DNA of 22,391 nucleotides from an uncultured Roseburia sp. Its GTDB lineage: Bacteria > Bacillota > Clostridia > Lachnospirales > Lachnospiraceae. Location: assembly GCA_947652855.1 (NCBI GenBank), contig CANTEO010000047.1, positions 1 through 22,391 of the forward strand, read 5' to 3'. The stretch's first letter is position 1; each line of letters starts with the position of its first letter. Both the position numbers and the translations under genes were made by a program. Of this stretch, positions 5,318-14,089 are shown one piece after another. The notes beneath the pieces are model-generated. The model saw only the letters and a program-made list of their open reading frames with translations. It had not been told where the DNA came from and searched no databases.

Positions 5318-7954
5318 TTGAGTGAAGAATACACGCCGATGATGCGGCAGTATCTGGAGACCAAAAAATCCTATCCAGACTGTATATTATTTTACCGTTT
5401 GGGGGATTTCTATGAAATGTTTTTTGAAGACGCCTTAACGGCGTCCAAAGAGCTGGAATTGACGTTAACGAAAAAAAGCTGCGGCGCAAAGGAGCGCGCG
5501 CCCATGTGCGGCGTCCCGCACCATGCCGTTGAGAATTATTTGAATAAGATGGTGAAAAAGGGCTATAAAGTCGCCATCTGTGAGCAGATGGAGGATCCGA
5601 AGACAACAAAGGGCATTGTCAAGCGGGAGGTGATCCGCATTGTCACGCCAGGCACGAACACGCAGTCCCTGGACGAGACCAGGAACAACTATATTTTTTG
5701 CATTTTCTATCTGTCAGGCCGATATGGCATTTCGATCGCGGACGTCAGCACGGGGGACTATTTCGTGACGGAGACGGACGAAGAGCGCAAGCTGCTGGAT
5801 GAGATCGGCAAATATGACCCCGCGGAGATCATCTGCAATGATGCGTTTTGCATGAGCGGGGCGGACATTGCGGACATCAGGGAACGGATGCATATTTGCG
5901 TCAATCCGCTGGAGTCCTGGTATTTCAGTGAAGACACTGCCATCGGGACGTTGAAGGAGCATTTTCATGTACATAGCTTAGAGGGCATTGGATTAAACGA
6001 CTTCACCTGCGGCAGCGTTGCGGCAGGGGCCCTGCTGCGCTACCTCTATGAGACGCAGAAAAACTCGCTGTCCCATATGACGAACATCCATCCTTACCGC
6101 ACCGGGAAGTTCATGGTGATCGACAGCTCCACGAGGCGCAACCTGGAGTTGGTGGAGACGATGCGGGAGAAGACAAAGCGCGGCTCCCTGCTTGGCGTCT
6201 TAGATCATACGAAGACGGCCATGGGCGCAAGGATGCTGCGCTCCTGCATTGAGCAGCCGCTGATTGAGAAACGGGAGATTATGGCGCGCCTTAACGCCGT
6301 GGAGGAGCTAAACGGCCATGTCATTACCAGAGAAGAGCTTCGGGAATACTTAAATTCCATCTATGACCTGGAGCGGCTGATTACGCGCATTACTTACCAG
6401 ACGGCCAATCCCAGGGATTTGCTCGCGTTTAAAGGCTCTATTCAAATGCTCCCTCCAATCAAGTCCCTTCTGGACGAATTCAAAAGCCCCTTACTAAAGG
6501 ATATTGACAGGCGCATAGACTCCCTCAAAGATGTGTTTTCTACCATTGACGCCGGGGTTTCTTTGGATGCCCCTATTTCGGTTCATGACGGAGGCATCAT
6601 AAAAGAGGGATACCATGAAGAAGTGGACCGCCTTAGGAAGGCAAGGACGGACGGAAAGTCCTGGCTTGCGCAGCTTGAGGCAGACGAGAGGGAGAAAACG
6701 GGGATTAAAAACCTAAAAATCAAGTATAACAAGGTGTTTGGCTATTATCTGGAGGTGACGAATTCCTATAAGGAGCTGGTGCCGGATTATTTTACCAGGA
6801 AACAGACCATGGCGAATGCGGAGCGTTATATTACGCCGGAGCTAAAGGAGCTGGAGGATGTGATCTTAAACGCGGAGGACAAGCTGATCGCCTTGGAGGG
6901 CGACTTATTCCGCGCGCTCCGCGAATCCGTGGCGAAGGAAGTCGTCCGCATCCAGTCCACGTCAAAGGCCGTCGCCTCGCTTGACGTGCTTGCCTCTTTT
7001 GCCTATGCAGCGGAGCGGGGCCATTACTGTAAGCCGGCATTGAACGAGGACGGCGTCATCAATATCAAAGGCGGGCGCCACCCGGTTGTGGAAAAGATGA
7101 TTCGGAACGAGCAGTTCATTGGGAACGACACCTATCTGGACAATGGGAAAAAACGCATCTCCATCATCACAGGGCCAAATATGGCGGGAAAATCCACTTA
7201 TATGCGCCAGAGCGCATTGATCGTGCTGATGGCCCAGATTGGCAGCTTCGTCCCCGCGGATTCTGCGGACATTGGCATCGTAGACCGGATCTTTACGAGG
7301 GTAGGCGCGTCGGACGACCTTGCCAGCGGGCAGAGCACATTTATGGTGGAAATGACGGAAGTGGCGAACATATTGCGGAACGCCACGTCCCGTTCCCTTC
7401 TGGTGCTGGATGAGATCGGGCGCGGGACAAGCACATTTGACGGGCTTGGCATTGCCTGGGCCGTGGTGGAGCATATCAGCGACCCTGCGCTGCTTGGAGC
7501 GAAGACGCTGTTCGCCACCCATTACCATGAATTGACGGAATTGGAGGGCAAGTTAAATAACGTCACTAATTATTGTATTTCCGTCAAGGAAAAAGGGGAC
7601 GACATTGTATTCCTGCGCAAAATCGTCCCGGGCGGCGCAGACAAAAGCTATGGGATACAGGTCGCCAGGCTTGCCGGGCTGCCGGAATCCGTCTTAAGGC
7701 GGGCGGAAGGCATCGTGGAGGAGCTGAGCGCAAATGACATTTCAGGCATGGCGAAAAACATCACGCCCGCCGCAAAGCCAGGAGAGAAGACGGATGAAGC
7801 AAGAGGCGCGCAGCCTTCTTTGTTGGATATGGAGCAAAACAAGGACGTCATCGGCTGGATTCAAAAAATTGACATTGGGAACTTAACGCCGTTGGAGGCG
7901 ATTAACAAATTGTATGAGCTGCAGGACATGGTGAGCAAGACACAAAAGCAATAA
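5318..7954 (+). CDS. mutS: DNA mismatch repair protein MutS
   Basis: This 878-residue MutS recognises base mismatches and small loops and, with ATP, recruits MutL. The mismatch-reading motif is Phe31-Tyr32-Glu33 in RLGDFYEMFFEDA. Connector, lever and clamp regions fill the middle. The ABC ATPase has Walker A GPNMAGKST (619-627), Walker B with Asp698-Glu699 in LLVLDEIGRGTSTFDG, and the ATHYHEL histidine switch. The C terminus ends in the usual LTPLEAINKLYELQ helix. Length matches the family. The start is put at TTG 5318 (AAGGA nine bases upstream), giving MSEEYTPMMRQYLE, which fits MutS N termini. An ATG at 5252 would overlap the previous gene by 44 bases and add an unlike N terminus; ATG 5339 is a shorter alternative. 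mutL follows after 28 bases. Confidence 0.97.
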   Translation: MSEEYTPMMRQYLETKKSYPDCILFYRLGDFYEMFFEDALTASKELELTLTKKSCGAKERAPMCGVPHHAVENYLNKMVKKGYKVAICEQMEDPKTTKGIVKREVIRIVTPGTNTQSLDETRNNYIFCIFYLSGRYGISIADVSTGDYFVTETDEERKLLDEIGKYDPAEIICNDAFCMSGADIADIRERMHICVNPLESWYFSEDTAIGTLKEHFHVHSLEGIGLNDFTCGSVAAGALLRYLYETQKNSLSHMTNIHPYRTGKFMVIDSSTRRNLELVETMREKTKRGSLLGVLDHTKTAMGARMLRSCIEQPLIEKREIMARLNAVEELNGHVITREELREYLNSIYDLERLITRITYQTANPRDLLAFKGSIQMLPPIKSLLDEFKSPLLKDIDRRIDSLKDVFSTIDAGVSLDAPISVHDGGIIKEGYHEEVDRLRKARTDGKSWLAQLEADEREKTGIKNLKIKYNKVFGYYLEVTNSYKELVPDYFTRKQTMANAERYITPELKELEDVILNAEDKLIALEGDLFRALRESVAKEVVRIQSTSKAVASLDVLASFAYAAERGHYCKPALNEDGVINIKGGRHPVVEKMIRNEQFIGNDTYLDNGKKRISIITGPNMAGKSTYMRQSALIVLMAQIGSFVPADSADIGIVDRIFTRVGASDDLASGQSTFMVEMTEVANILRNATSRSLLVLDEIGRGTSTFDGLGIAWAVVEHISDPALLGAKTLFATHYHELTELEGKLNNVTNYCISVKEKGDDIVFLRKIVPGGADKSYGIQVARLAGLPESVLRRAEGIVEELSANDISGMAKNITPAAKPGEKTDEARGAQPSLLDMEQNKDVIGWIQKIDIGNLTPLEAINKLYELQDMVSKTQKQ

Positions 7955-7982
7955 CGTGGGAAGAAAGGCGTAGGTGGCTGAT

Positions 7983-10028
7983 ATGGCAGAAATCGCACTG
8001 TTAAGTCAGGAGACAATTGATAAAATCGCGGCGGGAGAGGTGATTGAGCGTCCCTCCTCTGTCGTGAAGGAGCTGACGGAGAACGCCATCGACGCCGGGG
8101 CCACCGCCATCACGATAGAAATTAAGGATGGCGGGCTTTCTTTGATCCGCATCACGGACAATGGATGCGGCATCGAAAAAAGCCAGGTTCCTTTGGCGTT
8201 CCTTAGGCATTCCACCAGCAAGATTACGTCAGTGGAGGATTTGCTTACGGTGTCTTCCCTTGGGTTTCGGGGAGAGGCGCTCTCCAGCATCGCGGCGGTC
8301 GCGCAGGTGGAACTGATTACAAAGACTATGACTGAATTCACCGGAACCCGGTATGTCATAGAAGGCTCCGTGGAGAAGGAGCGGGAGGACATTGGCGCGC
8401 CGGACGGGACGACCTTTGTGGTGCGCAATCTGTTTTACAATATACCGGCCAGGCGCAAGTTTTTAAAGGCCGCCCAGACCGAAGCCGGGTACATTCATAC
8501 GATGGCGGAGCGCCTTGCGCTGTCAAGGCCCGACATTTCCTTTCAGTTGATCTCCAACAATCAGACGAAGCTGCACACGTCCGGCAATTCGAATGCAAAA
8601 GACGTCATTTATCAGATATACGGCAGGGAAATCACGTCTTCCTTGATAGAGCTTTCCGAGGAAAACGAGCTGTTTTCCGTGTCTGGATTTTTGGGAAAGC
8701 CGACTGTTTCCCGTGGGAACCGGAATTTTGAGAATTATTTCATCAACCAAAGATTCATTAAAAGCAGCCTGCTTGCCAAAGCCCTGGAGGATGCCTATAA
8801 AAGCTTCCTGATGCAGCGGCAATACCCGTTTTGCGTCTTATATTTCACCTTTCAGGGAGAAATGCTGGACGTAAACGTCCATCCGGCGAAGATGGAGCTT
8901 CGGTTCTTAAAGAACGACGGCATTTATCAGGCGCTCTATGGCTGCATCCGTGCAAAGCTGTCGCAAAAAGACCATGTGAGGCCGATCGCTCTGGATGAGG
9001 GAGGGAAAGCGGACGGGAAAAAAACGGCGCCCTTGGCAAAAGGGACGTTCCCGGAGCCTTTTGAGAAAAATCGTCGAAAAAAAATCGCGTCCATGCTAAA
9101 GGATGACTCGCCGTATGAGGCGAAATATCCAAACCGTTTGGAGGCGCGCGACGGCTGTTTGCAGCAAACGCCTGCTGCGGGACAAAGCGGCGCGGCGCGG
9201 CAAGCGCCCTTGGAACGGCAGGGGACAGTCACGGAAGACGCAGTGATTCAGCCGCAGGAAGCCATAGGACGGCAGGGGACGGTCACAGAAGACGCAGTGA
9301 TTCAGCCGCAGGAATCGAGGCAGGCACCTGTCATCGGGCAGGAGGCCGCAGAGCGCCAGGCAAAAAGCGCAGAGGGCGCGCTGCCTGTGCAGGAGAGCTT
9401 TGTGCAGGAGGAGCTTACGTATGAGAGGAAATTCCTCTCAGAGCAGGCAAGGCGGCGGCATAAGATGATCGGTCAGTTATTTGATACCTATTGGCTGGTG
9501 GAATATGACGGAAAGCTGTTTATCATTGACCAGCACGCCGCGCATGAAAAGGTGCTGTACGAAAGGACGGTAAATCTGCTGAAAACAAAGGAGATGACGA
9601 CGCAGCTTGTCTCGCCGCCTCTGATCCTTTCCCTGGACGCGAGGGAAGAGGCCGCCTTGTCCTTGCTTGAAAGGCACCTGACAACGCTTGGGTATGAGAT
9701 TGAGCCCTTCGGCGGAAAGGAGTACGCCGTATGCGGCGTGCCAGGCAACCTGTTTGGCCTGGACGCAAAGCAGGCCCTTTATGAGCTTTTGGACGCTGCC
9801 GATGAAATTACGAAGCCAAAGGAGCCGGAGCTTATTTTGGAGAAAATCGCGTCCATGTCCTGCAAGGCGGCGGTAAAGGGGAACCATGCGTTAAGCCGCC
9901 CTGAGGCCGAGGCGCTGATTGGGGAGCTTTTGGCCCTGGAAAACCCCTATTTCTGCCCCCATGGGAGGCCGACGATCCTCTCCATGGACAAATATGAGAT
10001 TGAAAAGAAATTTAAGAGGATTGTATGA
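7983..10028 (+). CDS. mutL: DNA mismatch repair endonuclease MutL
   Basis: This 681-residue MutL has the GHKL ATPase domain at residues 1 to about 335: KELTENAIDAG with Glu30 and Asn34, DNGCGI, and GFRGEALSS. A linker rich in Ala, Gln and Glu (about 336-490) follows, then the dimerisation/endonuclease domain (about 494-681). The endonuclease motif DQHAAHEKVLYE (516-527) matches DQHA(X)2E(X)4E, and the zinc-site motifs SCKAAVKGN (Cys627) and CPHGRPT (Cys658, His660) are present. It should therefore nick the new strand itself, as in bacteria without MutH. ATG 7983 is preferred over GTG 7974: AGGTGG lies five bases upstream and the protein then starts MAEIALLSQETIDKIAAGEV. The linker contains a 54-base tandem duplication. 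One base separates the stop from miaA. Confidence 0.96.
   Translation: MAEIALLSQETIDKIAAGEVIERPSSVVKELTENAIDAGATAITIEIKDGGLSLIRITDNGCGIEKSQVPLAFLRHSTSKITSVEDLLTVSSLGFRGEALSSIAAVAQVELITKTMTEFTGTRYVIEGSVEKEREDIGAPDGTTFVVRNLFYNIPARRKFLKAAQTEAGYIHTMAERLALSRPDISFQLISNNQTKLHTSGNSNAKDVIYQIYGREITSSLIELSEENELFSVSGFLGKPTVSRGNRNFENYFINQRFIKSSLLAKALEDAYKSFLMQRQYPFCVLYFTFQGEMLDVNVHPAKMELRFLKNDGIYQALYGCIRAKLSQKDHVRPIALDEGGKADGKKTAPLAKGTFPEPFEKNRRKKIASMLKDDSPYEAKYPNRLEARDGCLQQTPAAGQSGAARQAPLERQGTVTEDAVIQPQEAIGRQGTVTEDAVIQPQESRQAPVIGQEAAERQAKSAEGALPVQESFVQEELTYERKFLSEQARRRHKMIGQLFDTYWLVEYDGKLFIIDQHAAHEKVLYERTVNLLKTKEMTTQLVSPPLILSLDAREEAALSLLERHLTTLGYEIEPFGGKEYAVCGVPGNLFGLDAKQALYELLDAADEITKPKEPELILEKIASMSCKAAVKGNHALSRPEAEALIGELLALENPYFCPHGRPTILSMDKYEIEKKFKRIV
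9216..9314 (+). repeat. 54-base in-frame tandem duplication in the mutL linker
   Basis: Unit 1 begins at 9216 and unit 2 at 9270; both start CGGCAGGGGAC. They match over about 45 bases with two visible differences, then diverge. At protein level RQGTVTEDAVIQPQE occurs twice, 18 residues apart. The unit length is a multiple of three, so copy-number change would alter linker length without a frameshift. Confidence 0.92.
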
Positions 10029-10029
10029 C

Positions 10030-10977
10030 ATGAAGCAGCCACTCATTATTTTAGCCGGGCCGACCGCGGTTGGGAAAACCAGCTTGTCCGTCCGGCTTGC
10101 GGAACAGATAAACGGAGCCGTCATTTCTGCGGACTCCATGCAGGCATACCGCCATCTGGACATTGGCTCCGCAAAAATCACAAAAGAAGAAATGCGGGGA
10201 ATCCCGCATTATTTAATTGATGAGCTTGCGCCGGAAGAGGAATTCAATGTCGCCGCCTTCCAGTCAATGGCAAATGCCTATTTAAAAAAAATATACCGTG
10301 AAGGCCGCATCCCTATCCTGGTCGGAGGGACAGGATTTTATATTCAGTCTGTCCTATATCAGATTGACTTTTCAAACGAAGAGACCAACGGGCGGCTCCG
10401 CAGGGATTTGGAGGCGTTTGCGGCAGAAGAGGGGAAGGAGGCGCTGCACAGGAAGCTGTCAGAGGTGGATCCGGACTCGGCTTGCGCCATCCATCCCAAC
10501 AATGTCAAGCGCGTCGTCCGCGCCCTGGAATATTACCTCCAGAATGGCGAGACGATATCCGGGCATAACCAAAGGCAGCGCCAGAAAATCTCTCCTTTCA
10601 ACGCCGCCTATTTTGTGCTGAATGACGAGAGGGGCAGGCTGTACCAAAGCATTGAGGCGCGCGTGGACCTTATGGTAGCGCGCGGGCTTTTGGAAGAGGT
10701 CAAAAAGTTAAAGGAAATGGGGTGCCACAGGGGCATGACCTCTATGCAGGGACTGGGCTATAAAGAAATGCTGGCCTTTTTGGATGGGGAGATATCGTTT
10801 GAGGAGGCCGTCTATATCCTGAAACGGGACACAAGGCATTTCGCCAAACGGCAGCTTACCTGGTTTCATCGGGAAAAAGACGTGATATGGGTAGATAAAG
10901 GCGCATTTTCCTATCGTGAGGACGCGATGTTAGATTACATGACGGGGATTTTAAAAGAGAGGGGGATCTTAAGATGA
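10030..10977 (+). CDS. miaA: tRNA dimethylallyltransferase MiaA
   Basis: This 315-residue enzyme transfers a dimethylallyl group from DMAPP to N6 of A37 in tRNAs reading UNN codons. The P-loop is GPTAVGKTS (10-18), followed by DSMQAYRHLDIGSAK and LVGGTGFYIQS. The C-terminal MQGLGYKE and AKRQLTWFH motifs are family hallmarks. The start is ATG 10030, one base after the mutL stop, with AAGAGGA nine bases upstream; a start 37 codons earlier would only re-read mutL. The C terminus overlaps the next gene by ATGA. mutS-mutL-miaA in this order is common in bacteria, and miaA and mutL are often co-transcribed. Confidence 0.97.
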   Translation: MKQPLIILAGPTAVGKTSLSVRLAEQINGAVISADSMQAYRHLDIGSAKITKEEMRGIPHYLIDELAPEEEFNVAAFQSMANAYLKKIYREGRIPILVGGTGFYIQSVLYQIDFSNEETNGRLRRDLEAFAAEEGKEALHRKLSEVDPDSACAIHPNNVKRVVRALEYYLQNGETISGHNQRQRQKISPFNAAYFVLNDERGRLYQSIEARVDLMVARGLLEEVKKLKEMGCHRGMTSMQGLGYKEMLAFLDGEISFEEAVYILKRDTRHFAKRQLTWFHREKDVIWVDKGAFSYREDAMLDYMTGILKERGILR

Positions 10978-12278
10978 ATGGGACAGATCAAATCATGAGG
11001 CAGTACGAGGCGCTTGGGATTTCAAAGGAAGTCTATTCTTTTGGGAGCAAGGTGGAAGAATCGCTTAAGGAGCGGTTTTTGCAGGTGGACAAAACAGCGG
11101 AATTCAACCAGCTGAAGGTTCTTGGCGCGATGCAGCGGCAGAAGGTGTCCGCAGACTGCTTTCATACTGCGAACGGATACGGGTACAACGACCTTGGCAG
11201 AGACACGTTAGAAGCCGTGTATGCAGACTGTTTCCATGGGGAGGACGCGCTGGTGCGCCCGCAAATCACCTGCGGGACGCACGCGCTTGCCCTGGCCCTG
11301 CTGTCAAATCTGCGCCCGGGGGATGAGCTGCTCTCCCCGGTCGGTAAGCCCTACGATACCCTGGAGGAGGTCATCGGCATCCGCCCGTCCAACGGCTCCC
11401 TGGCGGAATACGGGATCACCTACCGCCAGGTCGACCTGCTTTCGGACGGGGGCTTTGACTATGAAAACATCAAGAAAGCCATCCATGAGAAGACAAAGCT
11501 CATTACGGTGCAGCGCTCCAAAGGCTATGCCGTAAGGCCCACGCTGTCCGTAGAGCGCATCGGCGAGCTGATTGCTTTTGTGAAGCGCATAAAGCCGGAC
11601 GTCATCTGCATGGTGGACAACTGCTACGGGGAATTTGTCGAAGAGAGGGAGCCTTTGGAGGTGGGCGCGGACATGATCGTCGGCTCCCTCATTAAGAACC
11701 CGGGCGGCGGCTTGGCCCCGGTCGGCGGCTACATCGTCGGGAAAAAAGGATGCGTGGAAAACGCTGCGCACCGCCTGACCTCCCCGGGCCTTGGGAAAGA
11801 GGTCGGGGCCTCCCTAAACGTCATGCAGCCTTTCTATCAGGGCCTCTTTTTAGCGCCAACCGTGACGGCTGCAGCCTTAAAGGGAGCCATTTTCGCCGCG
11901 AGCCTTTACGAAAGGATGGGGTTTGACGTGCTGCCGAACGGCACGGAGAGCCGCCACGACATCATTCAGTCAGTGACGTTTCGCAATCCGAAGGCCATGA
12001 CGGCGTTCTGCGAAGGGATTCAGGCCGCGGCTCCCGTGGACAGCTATGTGACGCCTGTGCCATGGGCGATGCCAGGCTATGACAGCGACGTAATCATGGC
12101 TGCCGGGGCCTTTGTGCAGGGCTCCTCCATTGAGCTTAGCGCGGACGGGCCAATAAAGCCTCCCTACGCCGTTTATTTTCAGGGCGGCTTAACCTGGCAC
12201 CATGCGAAATTCGGGATTTTAATGTCCCTGCAAAAACTTTATGAGCAAAATCTTGTTAATGGGTCAGTTATGTGTTAA
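10974..12278 (+). CDS. ynbB: PLP-dependent methionine gamma-lyase-like protein (YnbB / 'aluminium resistance' family, COG4100)
   Basis: This 434-residue protein of the fold-type I PLP enzymes belongs to the Cys/Met-metabolism group. TCGTHALALAL is the cofactor phosphate-binding region, MVDNCYGEF holds the Asp that contacts the pyridine ring, and MIVGSLIKNPGGG places the probable Schiff-base lysine at 241. The family is annotated as methionine gamma-lyase or cystathionine beta-lyase involved in aluminium resistance, but its real substrate is poorly known, so a C-S lyase activity is only a guess. The ATG at 10974 overlaps the miaA stop and has GAGGGGG upstream. The miaA-ynbB neighbourhood recurs in Firmicutes (from general knowledge). 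Confidence 0.87.
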   Translation: MNGTDQIMRQYEALGISKEVYSFGSKVEESLKERFLQVDKTAEFNQLKVLGAMQRQKVSADCFHTANGYGYNDLGRDTLEAVYADCFHGEDALVRPQITCGTHALALALLSNLRPGDELLSPVGKPYDTLEEVIGIRPSNGSLAEYGITYRQVDLLSDGGFDYENIKKAIHEKTKLITVQRSKGYAVRPTLSVERIGELIAFVKRIKPDVICMVDNCYGEFVEEREPLEVGADMIVGSLIKNPGGGLAPVGGYIVGKKGCVENAAHRLTSPGLGKEVGASLNVMQPFYQGLFLAPTVTAAALKGAIFAASLYERMGFDVLPNGTESRHDIIQSVTFRNPKAMTAFCEGIQAAAPVDSYVTPVPWAMPGYDSDVIMAAGAFVQGSSIELSADGPIKPPYAVYFQGGLTWHHAKFGILMSLQKLYEQNLVNGSVMC

Positions 12279-12281
12279 AAT
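12253..12281 (+). promoter_or_regulatory. Possible internal promoter for radC and the mre block
   Basis: TTGTTA (12253-12258) and TAAAAT (12276-12281) are separated by 17 bases, overlapping the end of the preceding gene. A start near 12288 would give a leader of about 57 bases before radC. This is the only break in the run wide enough to suggest independent transcription in this part. Confidence 0.4.
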
Positions 12282-12344
12282 GGTTTGAATGGCTTTTGGA
12301 ATCCATCGTCTATTGTTACAGGCAGAGAGTAGAAAGGATGTTCC

Positions 12345-13037
12345 ATGAATCATCATTTAACGGTAAAAGAGTTGCCGGAATCCGAAAAACCCTACGAGAA
12401 ATGCCTGCGGCATGGAGCGGAGCGGCTTTCGGACGCAGAGCTTTTGGCCGTCATAATCCGTACCGGAACCGCGGGGAAGAAGTCCATTGAAGTCGCGCAG
12501 GAGCTTCTAAGCCACGGCGAAAAGAGCCTTTTGAACCTATATCAGCTCGGGATCCGGGATTTTATGAAAATTCCCGGCATTGGGAAAGTGAAGGCAATCC
12601 AGCTCAAATGCCTGGCAGAGATTACAAAGCGCATGGCAAAGGCGACAAGGCTGCGCGAAATTTCCCTACAGAGCGCAAGGGCGGTCGCCGCCTACTATAT
12701 GGAGGAGCTGCGCCATGAGGACAGGGAAAAGCTGCTGCTTTGTATGTTTGACTCCAAATGCATCTTGCTTGGGGACGAAGTCGTGTCCGTAGGGACGGTC
12801 AACGCCTCTTTGGTCTCTCCAAGGGAAATTTTCATGCGCGCGCTGTCGCGTGGGGCGGTGCATATTATTTTGCTGCACAACCATCCAAGCGGCGAGCCGT
12901 CGCCCAGCACGCAGGATAAGCTGGCGACGCTTCGGGTGCAGGAGTGCGGGGAATTGCTGGGGATTCATTTATCGGACCATATCATTATAGGCGACAACCA
13001 ATATTTCAGCTTTAAGGAGGAAAATCTGCTGCACTGA
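12345..13037 (+). CDS. radC: RadC family (UPF0758) JAB-domain protein
   Basis: This 230-residue RadC-like protein has an N-terminal helix-hairpin-helix-like part (about 20-95, with GIGKVKAIQLK) and a C-terminal JAB/MPN metalloprotease-like domain. The JAMM signature is complete: His178 and His180 in HNHPSGEPSPSTQD, Ser188 and Asp191, together with an upstream acidic residue in the family fold. Despite the name, a role in DNA repair is not well supported and the biochemical function is uncertain. The start at 12345 has AAAGGA upstream. It immediately precedes mreB, a neighbourhood widely seen in bacteria. Confidence 0.93.
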   Translation: MNHHLTVKELPESEKPYEKCLRHGAERLSDAELLAVIIRTGTAGKKSIEVAQELLSHGEKSLLNLYQLGIRDFMKIPGIGKVKAIQLKCLAEITKRMAKATRLREISLQSARAVAAYYMEELRHEDREKLLLCMFDSKCILLGDEVVSVGTVNASLVSPREIFMRALSRGAVHIILLHNHPSGEPSPSTQDKLATLRVQECGELLGIHLSDHIIIGDNQYFSFKEENLLH

Positions 13038-13060
13038 CGCGGTCAGATTGAAAAAGAACA

Positions 13061-14077
13061 ATGAACAACAATATTTATTGCATTGATTTGGGGACCTGCA
13101 ACATCAAGGTGTTCTGTAAATCGACCGGCAAAATATTAAACGAGAAAAACACGATCGCCATTGTGAACAAGAATCAAATGTACGCCTATGGGGACGCCGC
13201 ATATGCAATGTATGAAAAGGCGCCGGAGAAGATCCATGTCACGTTCCCCATTGTCAACGGCGTGATCGCGGATTTCAACAATGTGCAGAACATGATCTTT
13301 GATTTTTTGGAGACGCGCGCCAAGGGGAAAGTCCATGGGGCGGAGTTTATCGTTGCAGTGCCGACAGATATCACCGAGGTGGAGAAGAAGGCGTTCTTTG
13401 ACCTGTTTTACAAAAGCAAGGTCAAGCCCAAGAACGTCCAGCTTTGTGAAAAGCCGATTGCGGACGCGGCGGGGCTTGGGCTTGACGTGAATGAGCCTAC
13501 CGGGGTGATGATCGTGGACATCGGCGGCGACACCACGGAGATTTCCGTCATCTCCTTAGGCGGTTTAGTCTTAAGCGACCTTTTGCATTTTGGCGGCAAC
13601 CGGATTGACGAGTCCATCATCAGCCATATCAAGCGCACCTATAACCTGGTGATTGGGCAGAAGACGGCGAAGTCCTTAAAAGAGACGCTTGGGAGCGGCC
13701 TGCCGGGAAGGGAAGAGAGCATGGTCATCGTAGGGCGCGACCTTGTCAGCGGCTTGCCGATTGAACTGGAAATAAATGCACATACTGTATATGAGGCGAT
13801 CAAGGACAATTTAAATTCCATCTGCAACTCCATCAAGATCATTTTGGAGAAGACGCCGCCTGAGATTGCGAAAGACATCATCCATTCCGGCATTTACATC
13901 ACCGGAGGCGGATCCCAGATTCAGGGCTTAGACGACCTGTTCACCCAGATCACCAACATCCGCGTCAACACCTGCGACAACCCGGAGGAGACGGTAGTGC
14001 GAGGCTTAATCAAGATTGTCTCTGACAGCAAATATAAGCATCTGACTTTTAATATGAAGACAAGAATTTTAAGATAG
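13061..14077 (+). CDS. mreB: MreB-family actin-like protein with altered ATPase residues
   Basis: This 338-residue MreB homologue is collinear with Thermotoga maritima MreB at its N terminus, so residue numbers coincide. The actin-fold motifs are phosphate-1 DLGTCN (9-14), phosphate-2 DIGGDTTE (153-160) and the adenosine motif TGGGSQIQGLD. In the elongasome MreB forms membrane-bound filaments that orient cell-wall synthesis with MreC, MreD, RodA and PBP2, all encoded downstream. Two key positions differ: the Glu of the usual EEP motif (T. maritima Glu131) is Lys131 in CEKP, and the loop Gly before Thr158 is Asp157. The frame is intact, so this is not decay. A TGA at 13049 makes ATG 13061 the only start, yet its ribosome binding site is very weak. 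Confidence 0.92.
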   Translation: MNNNIYCIDLGTCNIKVFCKSTGKILNEKNTIAIVNKNQMYAYGDAAYAMYEKAPEKIHVTFPIVNGVIADFNNVQNMIFDFLETRAKGKVHGAEFIVAVPTDITEVEKKAFFDLFYKSKVKPKNVQLCEKPIADAAGLGLDVNEPTGVMIVDIGGDTTEISVISLGGLVLSDLLHFGGNRIDESIISHIKRTYNLVIGQKTAKSLKETLGSGLPGREESMVIVGRDLVSGLPIELEINAHTVYEAIKDNLNSICNSIKIILEKTPPEIAKDIIHSGIYITGGGSQIQGLDDLFTQITNIRVNTCDNPEETVVRGLIKIVSDSKYKHLTFNMKTRILR

Positions 14078-14089
14078 CAGAGGTATTCT

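Noticed and set aside
6962..7528. Antisense open frame of 188 codons inside mutS
   Set aside because: It is opposite a conserved MutS ATPase region, shows no family motif, and is explained by codon bias of the real gene.
13061..14077. mreB as a pseudogene because active-site residues are changed
   Set aside because: The frame is full length and family motifs and spacing are kept, so the changes look like divergence, not decay.
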